A DNA stretch of 64,000 nucleotides from Zerene cesonia (GCF_012273895.1 NC_052128.1:682001-746000); one strand, 5' to 3'; counted from the stretch's first letter, positions 19,681 to 32,421 are shown. Made by a program: numbers and translations. Notes: a model not told the origin generated them from the sequence alone.

Positions 19681-21306
19681 AAATTCACCATAAGTCACAT
19701 TAAGTCAAATGAGATTGGGTCATTGCTGCACTCCAGTCCATTTCGTAAAGATAATGGTAAGGGATAACTCATTATGTGAATGTTGTATAGACTAAAAATT
19801 TAATTGAATTGAACTAGTTACTAGAACTTCAACACAGTACTACCCCATTAATAAAATTAGGACTTTGATAAAGAACAAATTTGATTAGAGTAGAAAAATA
19901 CATGTACAAACAACATTTATTTAAAGGTATATAAGAAAAACTCAATACCATCCATATTATTAAAAATATTCGTATTCAAATATATTTACTTAAACCATAC
20001 ATTTTATACATTGAACATTATATTTTGTAAATGCATCAAAGTGAAGTGATATTAGAGTAACGATTAACTATTTCATATGTATGTATGTATGTCTGAATGT
20101 ATAATTGAATATAAAAGACAATGTACCTACTAAATACAGTGACATCTATATGAATTGAAACAGTTGTTTCTATTGTTATTTTAACCTACAAAACATTAAG
20201 ATTTGTATATTAGAAAATACATAATATACTGTAGAGTCATCAATCACTTTTGGTACATAATTTAGCACTCAGTGAAAAAATATATAAAATTGATTTATGA
20301 GAATAGAGCACATAAACAGACAAACTACAGCTTATAAATGCACTCTTACAATACATATTAAAAATAATAAATTGTTTCATTACATTGATATTTAAACAGC
20401 ATGTTATTTGAAAGCTGTTGTATGTTGTATTGATGTCTTAGATTTAAATTGTAACCATAATGTCTCAACCATACTTATGTGCATTCTTATGACTTCAAGT
20501 TTTCTTCATTGATAAAAGGTGTAACAGTTTCCATTCATTATGAAGCAATAATGACTCATTGTTCATGTTACTTTCGAATATTGTACAGTATATGAAAAAA
20601 CAAACATTGTTAATAATAAAAATGGAAAGTTTATGAAACTTCTCAATTGAAAAATATTTAAAGAGTAGAAAATATTTAATCCACCCGCATTGCTTCGGGT
20701 TTGCGTCACGCTTCACGCTGATCCAACTTTTTCTTTTCTTAAACATTTTTCATTATAATACATTTTAAAGTTATGAAAATAAAAAATAGAACTTATCTAC
20801 GGTTTTAACTTCTCCAGTTTGAAGGTTCTTTTAATAACAGGACCATATTATACTGGGTCAAAATATAATAAAATAACGCAATATTTTGGTTTACTATCTC
20901 AACTGTAATTGTGTTCGCATTTTTAACACTGGCCATCCCAGCACTTACCACTTAACAGTACAGCATTGCCCCACTTTTAAAACACTCACAAACAGATTAA
21001 CACTGCCCATCACTTGGCACTAGCGAGATTAACACTCACACTAACGTCCACCATAAGCATGAAACAATAAACGTCTTGCAATTAACACTCTCCTACCATA
21101 ATCCGAGTACACCGTAATCTGCACTAGTGCGGATACAGCTGCGGTCAGCAACAGCACTCGAACTAAGACCCACCATTAGCACAAAACATAAACATTTTGC
21201 ACTTAACACTGGCCCCAATGGCACTAGAACTGCGCACTAGCTCCATGCACTGGGCCAGCTACTTGCCGCTGGGCCGATGTATGCGGCCCAGCTAGGGTCG
21301 CCAATA
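19681..21306 (-). other. 3' flank and probable 3' UTR of Nup58
   Basis: AT-rich, no gene recognised. Candidate minus-strand poly(A) signals exist (TTTATT on plus at 19916-19921 among others), so the 3' UTR may extend to about 19.9 kb; the exact end is not determined. A (TATG)n run lies at 20077-20092. The part nearest the stop codon contains the repeated-motif tract listed separately. Confidence 0.4.
20923..21215 (-). repeat. Diverged tandem repeat with TTAACACT motifs downstream of the Nup58 stop
   Basis: TTAACACT occurs at 20923, 20997, 21029, 21082 and 21203 (AGTGTTAA on the transcript strand). Two longer related units, 21041-21094 and 21162-21215, share a CCACCAT-AGCA...AAACA-TAAAC...TTGCA-TTAACACT pattern at a period of about 121 bp. 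Old tandem duplication, probably within the 3' UTR. Confidence 0.55.
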
Positions 21307-24300
21307 TCATTGCTTCCCGCGCTTCCCCGGAGGTTTCTGTAGCTGAAAGGCATCCGCTTGGGCACCAAAGGTTGTGTTCATTGATGCGTTGAGGTTCGGC
21401 TGTGGTGTTGGTTGCCAGTTTGATCCTAAAATCATCATAATTATTTTTCATTGCCTTAAAAATCAGCTCTTTATATCACTTCTTCGACTAATAAAAAATT
21501 CTTTGATGCATTTCTATTCTTGAGCTTAAAAACGTTTTCTATTCCACATTATTTGTTGTCAATCAATACATAGACAATATTAAGTACATTATTATTTTAA
21601 ACAAAAATCAAATTACGCCGAAAGTGACACAATTAGACAAAATTTAAATGAATCACATAGAAATACCCAACTTTAAAAAAAATAATTATCAAAACCTAAT
21701 GAAAAGTTCTGAGATTACAAACAAAAAAAAAATTACAATAGAATTAAGAACTTTCGCCCTTTTTTGAAGGGTACGCAGTTTAAGGTGGGTCCTTAATGTA
21801 TTACATATTATAATCTCTGTAATTTGCATTTTAAACACTTCGTTATCGTAATGCAATGTATTGCTGACAAATTGTATAAGCAAGGTATGTGTTTTTACAC
21901 GCTTTTTATTAGCTTCACCTGTATGTTTGTATGTTTGTTTGTAACCGACTTCTTTGGGCGCGATTTTGACCCACTTTAAACGGCCAGATTTCGTTCAAAC
22001 TTTGTAGATTTATTGAAGACCGATGACAATACACTAATTTGATAAAATTATTCCAATTTAATTTTTAGTTTTATAGCATTGAAATGCTTTATAAATGAGA
22101 AATTTTGAAAGAATAGAAAAAATTTGATCACGAGGCAGGATTCGAACCTGCGTATCTTGCCTAACCGTTGCTACGGTTACGGTAAAATTATTCCATTTTT
22201 CAATTTGCAAAATACGATTTTTGTTAATTTATATAATTAACCTCTGGCTCTCACAGTAGTTGTTCAAAAATAGTAATTATGCATGCAAGGCAATGAACAA
22301 ACATACCTGGGGTCTCTGCAACAGGGAATGTAGACAGTGTACTGCCGAGGTATGTGAATGGAGTTGGACCAGCCAAATGTCGTATGTTTCCTGTAGCCAA
22401 TATTTAACATCATTGAGACCGGTATACTCATAAACAAAGAAAGCCATTTCTAGCATATTAAACACTTTTTGGTTGTTTCGGATCTGCATGGGTTGACTTG
22501 AGATAAAGACAGATTAATAAACATAGCAATAATGTATAGCAGTTGGTAATAATATGTCAATAATATTTTCAGCTATCTTTTTAAATAACAGAAGAAATGT
22601 TATTCCAGTACACAATCATAATCACTACATCTCTGTCCCTATGTCCCTGTGTATGCTTAAATCTTTAAAACTACACAACAGATTTTGATGAGGTTTTTTT
22701 TTAATAGATAAAGTGGTTCAAGAGGAAGGTTTATATGTAGAACATCTATTAAACTACCCCAAATATAACGCGTGCGAAGCCACGGGCAAAGACTTCACGC
22801 CCTTATTGGCCAAATATCCAATAAAGATAATAATTTCAATATAATTAATAATTTTTCTTGAGAAGTTCAAAATACAATGCACGGTAGAAGGCAATAAACA
22901 ATTAGTTTCAATATCATTCAACTCTTACCTAATGCAGCCCGTGGGTCAGAAAGCACAGCACTACTCAGACCGACATCACTAAAGTTGCCAGATTTTGTTT
23001 TCTTCCTTGTGCCCTCAGCATCTCGTAGTATCTGGTCTAGGCTCGCATTTGCTACAAAATATCAATGAATATATATCATGTACAAGGTCGATATTTTTAT
23101 ACAGATGCATCATAACCTACCTTATTGATGTAAATTATTAGTTAGACTAAGTAGTAGAGATGAGACAAACTCAAGACTAACTTGGTCATTTGCTTTCCAG
23201 CATACAGCTCATAAAGTCTTTAATAATTTATGAATGTACGAAGCATACAATTAAATATTAATTAATCTAATGATTTTGCCACTTTTTCCATACCTATATA
23301 ACATGTCCTAAAAATTAAGATTGATTAAGTACTATGCCACTCACCGGACTGCGTCTCAAACACATTTGTCGGGTCCTTCAGGACATATTTCCTTAAATTC
23401 AAGTATTGTTCCTTCTGAGCTTCAACCTGCGAATGCACGGCTTGCAGGCGACCGGCCAGCGCCACTAGCGACTCGTGCATGCGACGTATACCGAGCGTCA
23501 GTTCTGAAATTATATTGTATTATATGTACATCGCTCTATGTAGGAAGCAAAAAGATTTTATGAAAGGACAATAAAATATCATAGTGAGTCTATAGACAAA
23601 CTTAAAGGAATTTTATCGAATACAATTATAATTTAAAAACAATTATTTCATTATTATTTTTATTAGTATTGTATATTTCGTGTGAAATATACAATACTAA
23701 TATATTTTTAATGTAGTAGTCGAGCACAATTCGGCACAAATAGGGCCTGTTCGCATCGGGGAGGTACCACACCCATATAGAAACCGGCGTGAAATAATAG
23801 CATGCTACTAGTATAGTAAGTGGCCAGAGGCCCATTTCCTTTTCCTCATACTTCCAGGCCATTCCTTCTGTCCAGTCATCAAATTTCTCGTATACATTTT
23901 ATCAGTATATATCACAATAAAACATGAGAACTACCAGAAGGAATATAGCCTTTCCCTTGGAAAGCTAATTTGGGGGGGACAGGTCCAACACGCAGAGTCC
24001 AGTCCCCCTTTAATGATTTTTAATGGGACATGGGGATGGGTTGTGGGACACAATTATCATTAGATTATGAATTTATATAATATGACATACCTTGTTCAGT
24101 AAGCAGTTTCGGCGACGATTGCATTTGCTTATCTGCGACGTCCATTTGACGGCGGAATGTTATAATTTGCTGCTCCAATTCCGATATTAATTCCTTCACG
24201 TACGTTGGCGGTGTTATGCCCTCGAGTTCTGAGCCTGTAACAACATAATTTATTGGTAAGCTAGCCACTTGTCCCACCTATATAGAAATCAATAATAATC

Positions 24301-27300
24301 TTAACATATAATAATACAGAAAGAGTTTTTTCTGTTTGCCTGTTTGTATGTTGGTCAATAACGTCAAAACCACCTATTTTGGCTAAATGGTGTAATTTTG
24401 TATGGTCTTTCACGATTGGTTTCAACAGAGGTGTCTAAGAAGTTTTTGGCTAAAATATATAGCTAACGAGATATACGTATATAAAATTAAAAAACTCTCT
24501 CTTCGGAAATCCACAAAGCACAAAATTCGAGCCGAGAGGGGCAAGTAATTTAAAAAATATCCATTCATTCTTTTGATCATTAACACATACCGAGTGGTTC
24601 TCTAGCCGCAGTCTCGGCAGCGGCAAGCGCGGCGGCCGCCGAAGCCCTGAGCCGGCGGGACTGCGCCCTGCAGCGGGACGTCTCACCGCAGAGAGATAGG
24701 GCTGCGCGAAGAGTGCACTCTGCTTCGCGGCTCACCTGGAATCATGTCAAATTTTTATTTATTTACTAGCGATTCGCCCCGACATTGCCCGTTCACACAA
24801 TATGTATCAGAAATATTATTGTGATAGATATAAAATATAATAAAACAAAATATAGAAATTACAGCTGTTAATGCTATAATTTTTGTAATTTATAATGATG
24901 ATACTTTTCCAACCTTATCCCAAGAAAAAACAATTTTGACGAGAACTTTATAGAAAAAAAAACTAGTATGTCTTGAAAAAAGGCATGATTTAGTTTAAAT
25001 ATAATTTAACAATGATTATATATTACCATACATATTTGTTAATTTATCAGTATGATTGTGCTGTTTCATTCTGTTTCTTAATGATTTTATGGTCTAACAT
25101 CTACATACCTTTTGTAGCGGCTTAATGGACACCCGCATTATATCAGAGCTGAGGGACTTTTGCTTCTTAACAAACTCCTTGAAGGATTCCACTGTTGTAC
25201 CTATTTCATTGGGTAGTTTTGTCTGTTTTGGCGGCTCAGCTAGAAAAGACACAAATAGTATTAAAAATTATATTGAACCGAGTAGCAATACATCCTCTAA
25301 ATAAATATATAAGTACCTAGTTTTAATGTGGACACACTTATTATTTAATATAGAAAATGTCATATATATAAACTAAGTCAAGGGTAATTAACCATGACCA
25401 TCTGTTTTTTTTGTGTTTCTCTATATGGAGATGTGGTTGTGTGCGTGTGTCTGTTAATTAATGAATAAACTCACTTTTTCCATCAGAAGCACCAGTCGTA
25501 CCGCTTGTAGGTACCGCACCGCCCAATCCCAAACTTGGTGTAGCTAAAAAAACAAATGTTTAATGTATACAACACAAATAAAGAAAAAAATATTTGAATA
25601 TGCACAGATTTCACAAGACGCGAAGTCATGTATTTTTTTCCTACTAGAGATTGGACTTACAGCTGAGCGGAATGCTTATTATGCTATACATACAAAATTG
25701 TTTTTATTTGATCACTTTAAATTAGAAATTTTAGAATAATAGAAAAAAATTGATCACGAGGCGGGATCCCGCAGCAACACCTAGCCACCCGTGTCTCTAC
25801 TTGACAATCGAATTTATTCTACTCTTTCGGTTTCATGTGCCTAAGGGGAAAAAACGGATTTAACAAAGGCCGTGTTTTGGTATTTGTTGCCGTGTTTGTA
25901 TATTGGTTGAAATGGTTCTTAATCATCTCAATAGATGGCGCGGAGTGTCCCTTATGCAGTTGTAGCACTCTGGGGTCATGTCCATACCCTATGGTGAAAG
26001 ACTTTTTAAAATTGGTCCAATAGCTCCTGATTAGAGTGTACAAACAAACAAACACTATATTATTTGTCAGGAAATATAGATTTTAGAGATAAACAACCTC
26101 TAAATATGAAAAAAGGATAGGAGGTAAAGGAGGCAACTAAATGCACTTGAATATTATTCTAAATATTCCAATTCCCAGACTATGTTAAGGTTTCACATAA
26201 TAGTAAATTAGCCAGTTAAAAACAGTACATACATATAACCTAAGTGAAAATCCAAGTAACTACTACAATATTACAATTGCTCTTATTTTTCCTTGTCGAG
26301 AATGATTATTGATTAAAGAGAAAAAACCCACAACGCTTTTTGCACACAATGTACTAATTTTTAATAATAAACTAAACTACCTTTAAATTGTCCAACAAAT
26401 TTCAATGAGCTTTCAAATAAAATCATCAGAATCGATTTGCTCTATCAAATGTTAAAAACAACATACATAGTGGAATTAAGATTCTCCTCTTTTTAAAGCC
26501 GGCTGGCTGTAATTAAATTTTTCACCAACACATAGTGATTGAGGATATTTGCAAAAATGTTACATCAGGGCTTTTGGTCTTTGAGCATAGCATATATAAT
26601 AACTTTGTTGGGTTGTATAAATTATATTAATTAAAAAAATGCATATACAATTTTATCTTACTAGAATACTACATATAATTATTATTACATACATCGCAAC
26701 ATTCAACCCTATAATACTTTTTTAACTTGTATCTATTTCAATAAAATGATGTGATTATATACCCGTAATTGATAAATTTTCACAGTGGAATTTATTTGTA
26801 CTTCCCGTTTTATTACCTGCAAGATGTGTGGATTCAATAAGGTTTATCTAAATATTTATTTTATTATTAGTGGTAGTTCCTGAGATTAGCATGTTCAAAC
26901 AAACAAACCCTTCAACTTTATATAATTTTTATAGATCATGGATAAGAAATATTCATTCATACAATTATGAACAAAGATCAAACAATTTTACTATAAAGCA
27001 ATATGTACTGAATAAACCAATTTATTTCAATAACTTCTTTAAGGTTTACTGACATTGGTTTTCTTTTTACTTCAGATAATTGTCAATAATTTATATGGAA
27101 CTCACACGTAGGAGTTATCATAGGATAACAATCCCTTTTTGCCGATTTTAAGGTATAACTTGCGTCTATATTTTGCACTGGACTATGCAATGGTAGGATC
27201 GGGCTAAGTGCATTTACTTGCGGTAGCATTTGGAATGTCTGCGTTATGGGTATGTAGGGAAATGAGGAATTGGGGTTCATTGCACTGTAAATAAACATGC

Positions 27301-28359
27301 CATTAAAAAGCTATAAGATAAGGAGAAATTACACCAATTAAAATCCATATAATTAACATTTTGATAACATGGATAGTTATATAAACAATGAAAATTATTG
27401 AAAATCTGTCTTTTGGACAAGTATGAACTGTGTCTCAGGAGAATGAATTGTCTTTGGATAGCTGTCCATTCATCCTTTAGTATGTAATTTAATTGGTTAG
27501 AGCTTCAACTGAAATTGATAGTCACTAATAAGGCACTCCTAAATTTTTATCTTGTTATTGCTCACTGTTTAAACCCGTAACTTCTTACACCATACATTCT
27601 AACCCATCAGTTTACTCACCAAAACTACTACTGGTAGTGGTAGTAGAAGCAAACAAACCCAAACCAGACTGAGCTGTGGTGGTGGCACCGAACCCGAAAC
27701 TACCGAGCCCGCCTAAACCTGCACTGGTGGTTGTTGTTGTACCAAATGATAAACCTGAAATGAGATGGACAAGTGATAAGGTTTGTTGGTGTTCACTTAT
27801 ATTAATTGATAGTTGGTGTTACTGTTAATCTATTTGCGAGGTTAAATCTTTTGTAATCTTTATATTTTTTTTTTATCTTTTGCTTCCAAAATTAAGAGAA
27901 TGACTTTGCAAAAATTTACAATGAGTGCCCATGTTATGCATATTAGTATGATTCTAATTGTGAAAATAAGTGTTCAGAGTTAATTTTGTGATTTTATTTC
28001 TATTGTATCATATTTGTAGAGTTGTTTTTTCAACACAGCTTTTTTATTTAGTGGATTATTATACTTGAAGTGATTAGAAAAGACACTTGACCTCATGCAG
28101 TATTCTCATGTAATATGATGATACAATTAATTAAAAGGAAGTCTTTAAATGTACATAAACACTTATTACTTAAGTACATATTTAATCTAGATTGTAGATT
28201 ATGTGACTATGAATCTTAAAAATATATATAGATAATTAACTAAATATATAGATAATTAACTACTATTTTGTGAATACCATTACCTATTTTAGAACAGTTT
28301 GTTGAGATAAATTAATACAGTAAAAAAAAATAAGAAACAATATATATATATTATATATA

Positions 28360-28390
<31 letters not shown>

Positions 28391-30179
28391 ATAGAATAAA
28401 CTTAATAAGTAAATGATTAATTTTAATCTTAATCAAGATAACAGTCTAGTACCTTGATAAGTGAAACAACTACAAAGTTTGAATTAAATCTGTATCTTAA
28501 AGTATCCCAATATAAAAAGTTTCACCCAAGTCAACTCATACCGTCTGTTTACCAAATTTCTTAGTGTCGGCATGATTGACTGACAAACATCCAAAAATCA
28601 AACTTTTCCATTTATAAGTGTGAAATGTGATAGCTACTGTGACAATAATAAAACCTACTATACCATTGAATTAAATTCATGTATGTATATCAATACTAGC
28701 TGCGCCCCGCGGTTTCACCCGCGTAAGTCCGTATCCCGTAGGAATATCGGGATAAAAAATAGATGTTGGCCGATTCTCAGACCTACCCAATATGCTTACC
28801 AAATTTCAGAGGAATCGGTCAAGCCGTTTCGGAGGAGTATGGCAACGAAAACTGTGACACGAGAATTTTATATATATAGATTAGCAAGGTGCTAATGTTT
28901 GTGCAATTAGGTATTCACCTGTAGAAGCAGTGGTGGCTGCAGTACCAAAACTCAAGCCTCCAGTGCCTAATCCAGTCCCAAATGATGTATTTGCCGCACC
29001 AAATGCAGGAGTTGTTGTACCTTTGATAAAATATTAAGGTTTAACTTTAATTTATATAGGTATTAGCTACATGGTTTCTCCCTTGAATGATGTGGTGTAA
29101 GCAAATATTTCTAGAGTATTTAAATGGTATATAAGCTACGAAACAAGTGTTATCATACCTATTCAGTAGATTTTGCATTTTGAGTAACAAACACAAATAT
29201 TACTTAAATATATTTTAGAAACAAGCACATTTATAATTTTAATACAATACATATAATTTAAAGTATTTTAACAGTATTATGATAAAATACTACAAAGAAT
29301 ATAGTTGTTTTAGTTGGGTTAATGTTATGTATAACAAACATTAGTAATAATTGAGTATTGAAAATTATACAAACTTAAATTTATATAAACTTTGTGTCAT
29401 AATGCAAGTAACATAAAAATAAATATACATTAACATACCAAATGCAGGTGCTGCGGAGCTAGCACCAAAAGTCGGAGCTGCTGTTCCAAATGCTGGAGCA
29501 GATGATGTTGAGCCAAAGGCAGGTGTTGCGGTCCCAAAAGTTGGGGCAGTCGATGCTGCACCAAACGCAGGGGCACTAGACGTAGCACCAAAAGCAGGAG
29601 CTGCGGAAGTAGCACCAAATGCTGGTGTCGCAGTGGTCCCAAAAGCTGGCGTTGTTGTGGCTCCAAATGCTGGTGTTGCTGTGGCCCCAAAAGCTGGCGT
29701 TGTTGTGGCTCCAAATGCTGGTGTTGCTGTGGCCCCAAATGCCGGTGTGGTACTAGCGCCAAACGTTGGCTGGGCTGTTGAGGTAGCGCCAAACGTCGAG
29801 CCGAAAGCGGGTGTAGTGGTCCCAAACGCGGGCGCCGATGTCGCTGGCGTGCCAAACAAACCAGTAGATGGCTGCGATGTAGCACCTAACCCAAAACCGG
29901 GAGTTGCTGGTCTGAAATATATAAATGCACATACAGATGATATCGGAAAAGAAACAATGTGACATTGACTTTTTCTACTACCAAAAAGCTATCAACACTT
30001 ATCTGTTTGTAGAAAAGAGGTTATATGCAAACTGTACTATTTTTTAGGCAAATGCTTTATTTCTAGATATAAAATGGTGACTATTTCTTTAAAACTTACT
30101 TGTTAGCTCCGAAATTAAAACCACCAGATAAACCAGTAGTTGCGGGAGCACTTGAAGGTGTACCAAATGAAAACGACAT
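21307..30179 (-). CDS. Nup58: Nucleoporin Nup58 (Nup58/p45), complete, 12 coding exons
   Basis: FG nucleoporin of the central transport channel of the nuclear pore; in the Nup62 complex it pairs with Nup62 and Nup54 and binds transport receptors. Exons (minus): 30179-30100, 29911-29439, 29020-28919, 27754-27620, 25543-25475, 25239-25109, 24735-24591, 24234-24091, 23503-23345, 23051-22929, 22390-22307, 21425-21307. All have GT/AG borders, the phases agree, and the total is 1764 nt, i.e. 587 aa, close to human Nup58 (about 600). Residues 1-285 are the FG domain (MSFSFG start, about 28 FG, mostly TPAFG/APAFG). Residues 287-480 are the helical coiled-coil part, with ESFKEFVKKQKSLSSDIMRV, QRQ-like VKELISELEQQIITFRRQMD and VEAQKEQYLNLRKYVLKDP. 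The tail has RHLAGPTPFTYLGST and ends FQLQKPPGKRGKQ, as in vertebrate Nup58. No defect seen. Introns hold several retroposons. Confidence 0.95.
21890..22190 (-). repeat. tRNA-headed SINE, copy in Nup58 intron 11
   Basis: Read on minus, it has a perfect T-arm (GCAGG TTCGAAT CCTGC, 22131-22152 region), then CTCGTGATCAAATTTTTTCT and a body shared with 52185-52257 (about 70 bp identical) that runs to about 21930. RNA polymerase III B-box-like sequence in the head. Confidence 0.65.
22600..22800 (-). repeat. Retroposon fragment (shared with 52830-53025)
   Basis: CTGTCCCTATG, then TTTAAAACT-ACAA-GATTTTGATG, a GTTTCAAGAGGA-GGTTTATA-like block and ACGCGTGCGAAGCC at the end match 52840-53000 in the same orientation. 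Read on minus it starts with the GGCTTCGCACGCGT block typical of lepidopteran retroposon tails. Confidence 0.6.
23661..23702. repeat. Perfect 19-bp inverted repeat (hairpin) in Nup58 intron 9
   Basis: TATTAGTATTGTATATTTC (23661-23679), loop GTGT, then its exact reverse complement (23684-23702). It lies right at the edge of the dispersed repeat beginning near 23705. Confidence 0.85.
23705..23880 (-). repeat. Dispersed lepidopteran-type repeat, copy 2
   Basis: Diverged copy of the unit at 2290-2645 and 56190-56500: GTAGTCGAGCACAATTCGGC, then GCGTGAAATAATAGCATG and GGCCAGAGGCCC. In Nup58 intron 8, opposite to copy 1. Confidence 0.6.
25700..26060 (-). repeat. tRNA-headed SINE, copy in Nup58 intron 4
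   Basis: On minus, ACGGGTGGCTAGGTG (A-box-like) and GCGGGATCCCGCCTCGTGAT then CAATTTTTTTCTATT, the same junction as the copy at 21890-22190. The part at 25810-26055, ending next to a CAAACAAACAAACA run, seems to be linked repeat sequence. Confidence 0.55.
28338..28391. repeat. (TA)n microsatellite
   Basis: About 54 bp of almost pure TA dinucleotides in Nup58 intron 3. Confidence 0.9.
28690..28886 (+). repeat. CCGCGG-type retroposon tail in Nup58 intron 3
   Basis: Starts ACTAGCTGCGCCCCGCGG, contains CCCGTAGGAATATCGGGATA (shared exactly with 55978-55998), and ends with TTTTATATATATAGATTAG. A reverse copy of the same subfamily is at 40385-40562. Confidence 0.75.
29633..29728 (-). repeat. Coding 48-bp minisatellite in the Nup58 FG domain
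   Basis: Two 48-bp units (29633-29680, 29681-29728) differ by one base and are followed by a partial third. Each encodes two TPAFGAT(T/A) repeats. The near identity suggests recent unit duplication, so FG-repeat number may vary among individuals. Confidence 0.8.
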
Positions 30180-30839
30180 TTTTACTGATTTTATTTTTTG
30201 AGTCTACACTAAACTGTCTATAGTACGATTCAAAAAAATTGTTGTTCTATAGAAATAAAAAACATTTCAACATATTTCTAAACTTTAGTAACTCTGTCAA
30301 CCGCTCGTTGCTACCACAGACACAGCCCCATATTATTATACTACTCTCTACACAGCCCACAGTTGCCAGTTGGTATAAAACGGAAAACCCGTTAAAAGTC
30401 ATCCGTCAATTCAGTCATGAGTTAAACCACAGATTAAGAACTAGTTCCTACGAGTCAAACTGCAAACGGTCAACACCACAGATTAAAAAATATGCTGCTA
30501 GTCGGCACCAAAGATTCAAAAGTCAATACTAAGTACTTAGGTACTTGCTAGATGCCAGCTGCAAATTATTGTGTGAAACTTCAGTGTTGTCACTCGTAGG
30601 AATTTTGGAAAGTTACTGTCGAGTTCTGTAAACCTGCTATAGACTAATGCTTGAATTTGTTATTATTATATAATTATTGTTATTATATAAAAATTCGGCC
30701 GCTTTTGTGTCATAGTAAAAAAAAAATAAAATAATTGGAAGTCAAGGATAGAAAATGTCATTTTAGAACTTCACTGTCATTTTAAAGTCTTGTACGTGAA
30801 GGATTTGCGATAAAGCATTAAATTTATTAACATATAAAC
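30180..30839. promoter_or_regulatory. Intergenic region between divergent Nup58 and the 83-codon ORF
   Basis: 660 bp separates the two ATGs, which point away from each other, so this may be a shared promoter. No clear TATA box or initiator could be chosen. The minus-strand Nup58 5' UTR must lie in the first part. Confidence 0.4.
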
Positions 30840-31091
30840 ATGAATTTCTTGGCAAATGGTGGTTGTTTAATTCGTTCATGTAAAGCAGTTTATAAAACAA
30901 CACCAACAATGTTGGAATTAACCTGGCTTCCACTGCATTATCCCCAAGCAGATAAGAACATATACATACGTCCATCACAGAAGACAAGGGAACAGCTATA
31001 TAAAAGGCTGCCTACAGGCAATCTTGCAATAAAATCAGGCTACACGAGTCGGGCAGAAATCATTAATTATTCTGGGGTTGCCGTTGAATAA
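30840..31091 (+). CDS. Hypothetical 83-residue protein
   Basis: Uninterrupted ORF with a good start context (AAACATG) and an AATAAA overlapping the end (31086-31091), about 660 bp divergent from Nup58. The N-terminus (MNFLANGGCLIRSCKAVYKT) is basic and free of acidic residues, as in mitochondrial targeting peptides; a polar part follows with YIRPSQKTREQLYKRLPTGN. I do not recognise the family. It could be a small mitochondrial protein, or a first exon whose splicing I missed. Its codon choice is not AT-extreme like the random ORFs nearby, which supports it being real. Confidence 0.5.
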   Translation: MNFLANGGCLIRSCKAVYKTTPTMLELTWLPLHYPQADKNIYIRPSQKTREQLYKRLPTGNLAIKSGYTSRAEIINYSGVAVE

Positions 31092-32229
31092 AAGACAAAC
31101 TAAGGAATTCCTTTTTCTTCTTTCTTTTTTGTTCGAACAGAGAGCAGATAAATAATGCGTTTTATTTTGATTGTTGACACTCACTTTCGCGTTATTAGAT
31201 GCTTGCTTTTACTTTAATTTAACATAAAGCGGTATGGTATTTTTTTTAAATATTTATGCGAGCGCCATCTCTTACACACGTTTTTAACTAACTGATTCTA
31301 CTTTGCTTTAAGGTAATCGAAGTTAATATAATCGCTACCTAGATGGAGATATTTAGAATGTATCTAAATTACTAGTATGATATTATGATATGTGTTCTAA
31401 ACGTATCTTATGAAATATATTTATTATGATGACCGAAGCAAATAAAATTGTGTTAATTTTCTTAACAAATTATTTGTAATTCTATAAATGTTAATATTTA
31501 CAAACTAACAAACAGCTAGGAATATATCTACTAATTTAGTCACACAGCCACCCATCGATTACACACTTTTATACCGGTTTTCACCTTTCTTAAATATGTA
31601 ATAAATTTGTTTGCATAATATTTATTATTAACCAAACCCAAATTTATTCAAATCATCCAAACTCACTCGATCATTTAATCGAGTATGAGGAAAAGGTGTG
31701 GGAATATGTTTTCCTTTTTTATTTTCTTATTTAGATTATTGAAAATGGCGGGCAATTGAATTATATAATAGCAAAAGAGTTAATTAATATCATATAATAG
31801 CAAAAGAGTTAATTTAATAAACAAATATAAAAAAATGTCTCATCAAATACGTTCCTGAGATGATGTATGAAGAAAAACGATGCTACAGTCTGCTTTTCAC
31901 CTCATAATTTATTTAATGTGCAAAAATGAGATTCGTAGTTTAGGACAACAGCGTAATTAGCATAAAAATTATTGGTGAGCTTAGTTGGCTGTACCACGCT
32001 ATACGCTTCGTACAGCACACGGTTGTTATACCTCTCGACCATTAACTGGACGCGATGAATAAAACAAAAGGAAAACCCAATCCAATGATCCCAAGTGCAT
32101 CCCTGTTACGCATCGATCGAACACACACATACACACACAGACGCAGTGCGAATAAAACAAAATGCATCCCCCTCCCCTTTAGTCTAGTCTAGACAACAAA
32201 GGAGAGACAGCCCACGTTATTACGGTCTT

Positions 32230-32421
32230 GGCGCGAACAAAACTCGACTCAATTTTGAGGTTATAAACATGGCGCGAAACGCACGCAAATTTTATTACCA
32301 ACAGGAAGCAATGTGTTAGGTGAAATTTAAACTTAATTGCGTTTACAGATTTTACGGTGCGGATGTTGAGTGCAAAGTGGAAAACTGATAAAGGCTAGGT
32401 GGGTGTAGGGTATGGCGCGAA
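32230..32421 (+). promoter_or_regulatory. Cluster of three GGCGCGAA (E2F-like) sites
   Basis: GGCGCGAA at 32230-32237, 32271-32278 and 32414-32421, all in the same orientation; the last extends to GGCGCGAAAA. The E2F/DP consensus core is GCGCGAAA-like. In DNA this AT-rich, three copies in 192 bp is unusual and suggests a promoter or enhancer of a cell-cycle or replication gene. No downstream ORF was recognised. Confidence 0.4.

Noticed and set aside
20495..20746. 83-codon minus-strand ORF downstream of Nup58
   Set aside because: Lies in the probable 3' UTR; composition is low-complexity and no motif is recognised.
27083..27298. Open minus-strand frame in Nup58 intron 4 with acceptor-like and donor-like borders (NPNSSFPYIPITQTF)
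   Set aside because: In the phase needed between Nup58 exons it hits a stop (CAATGA) at once; flanking exons already join in phase without it.
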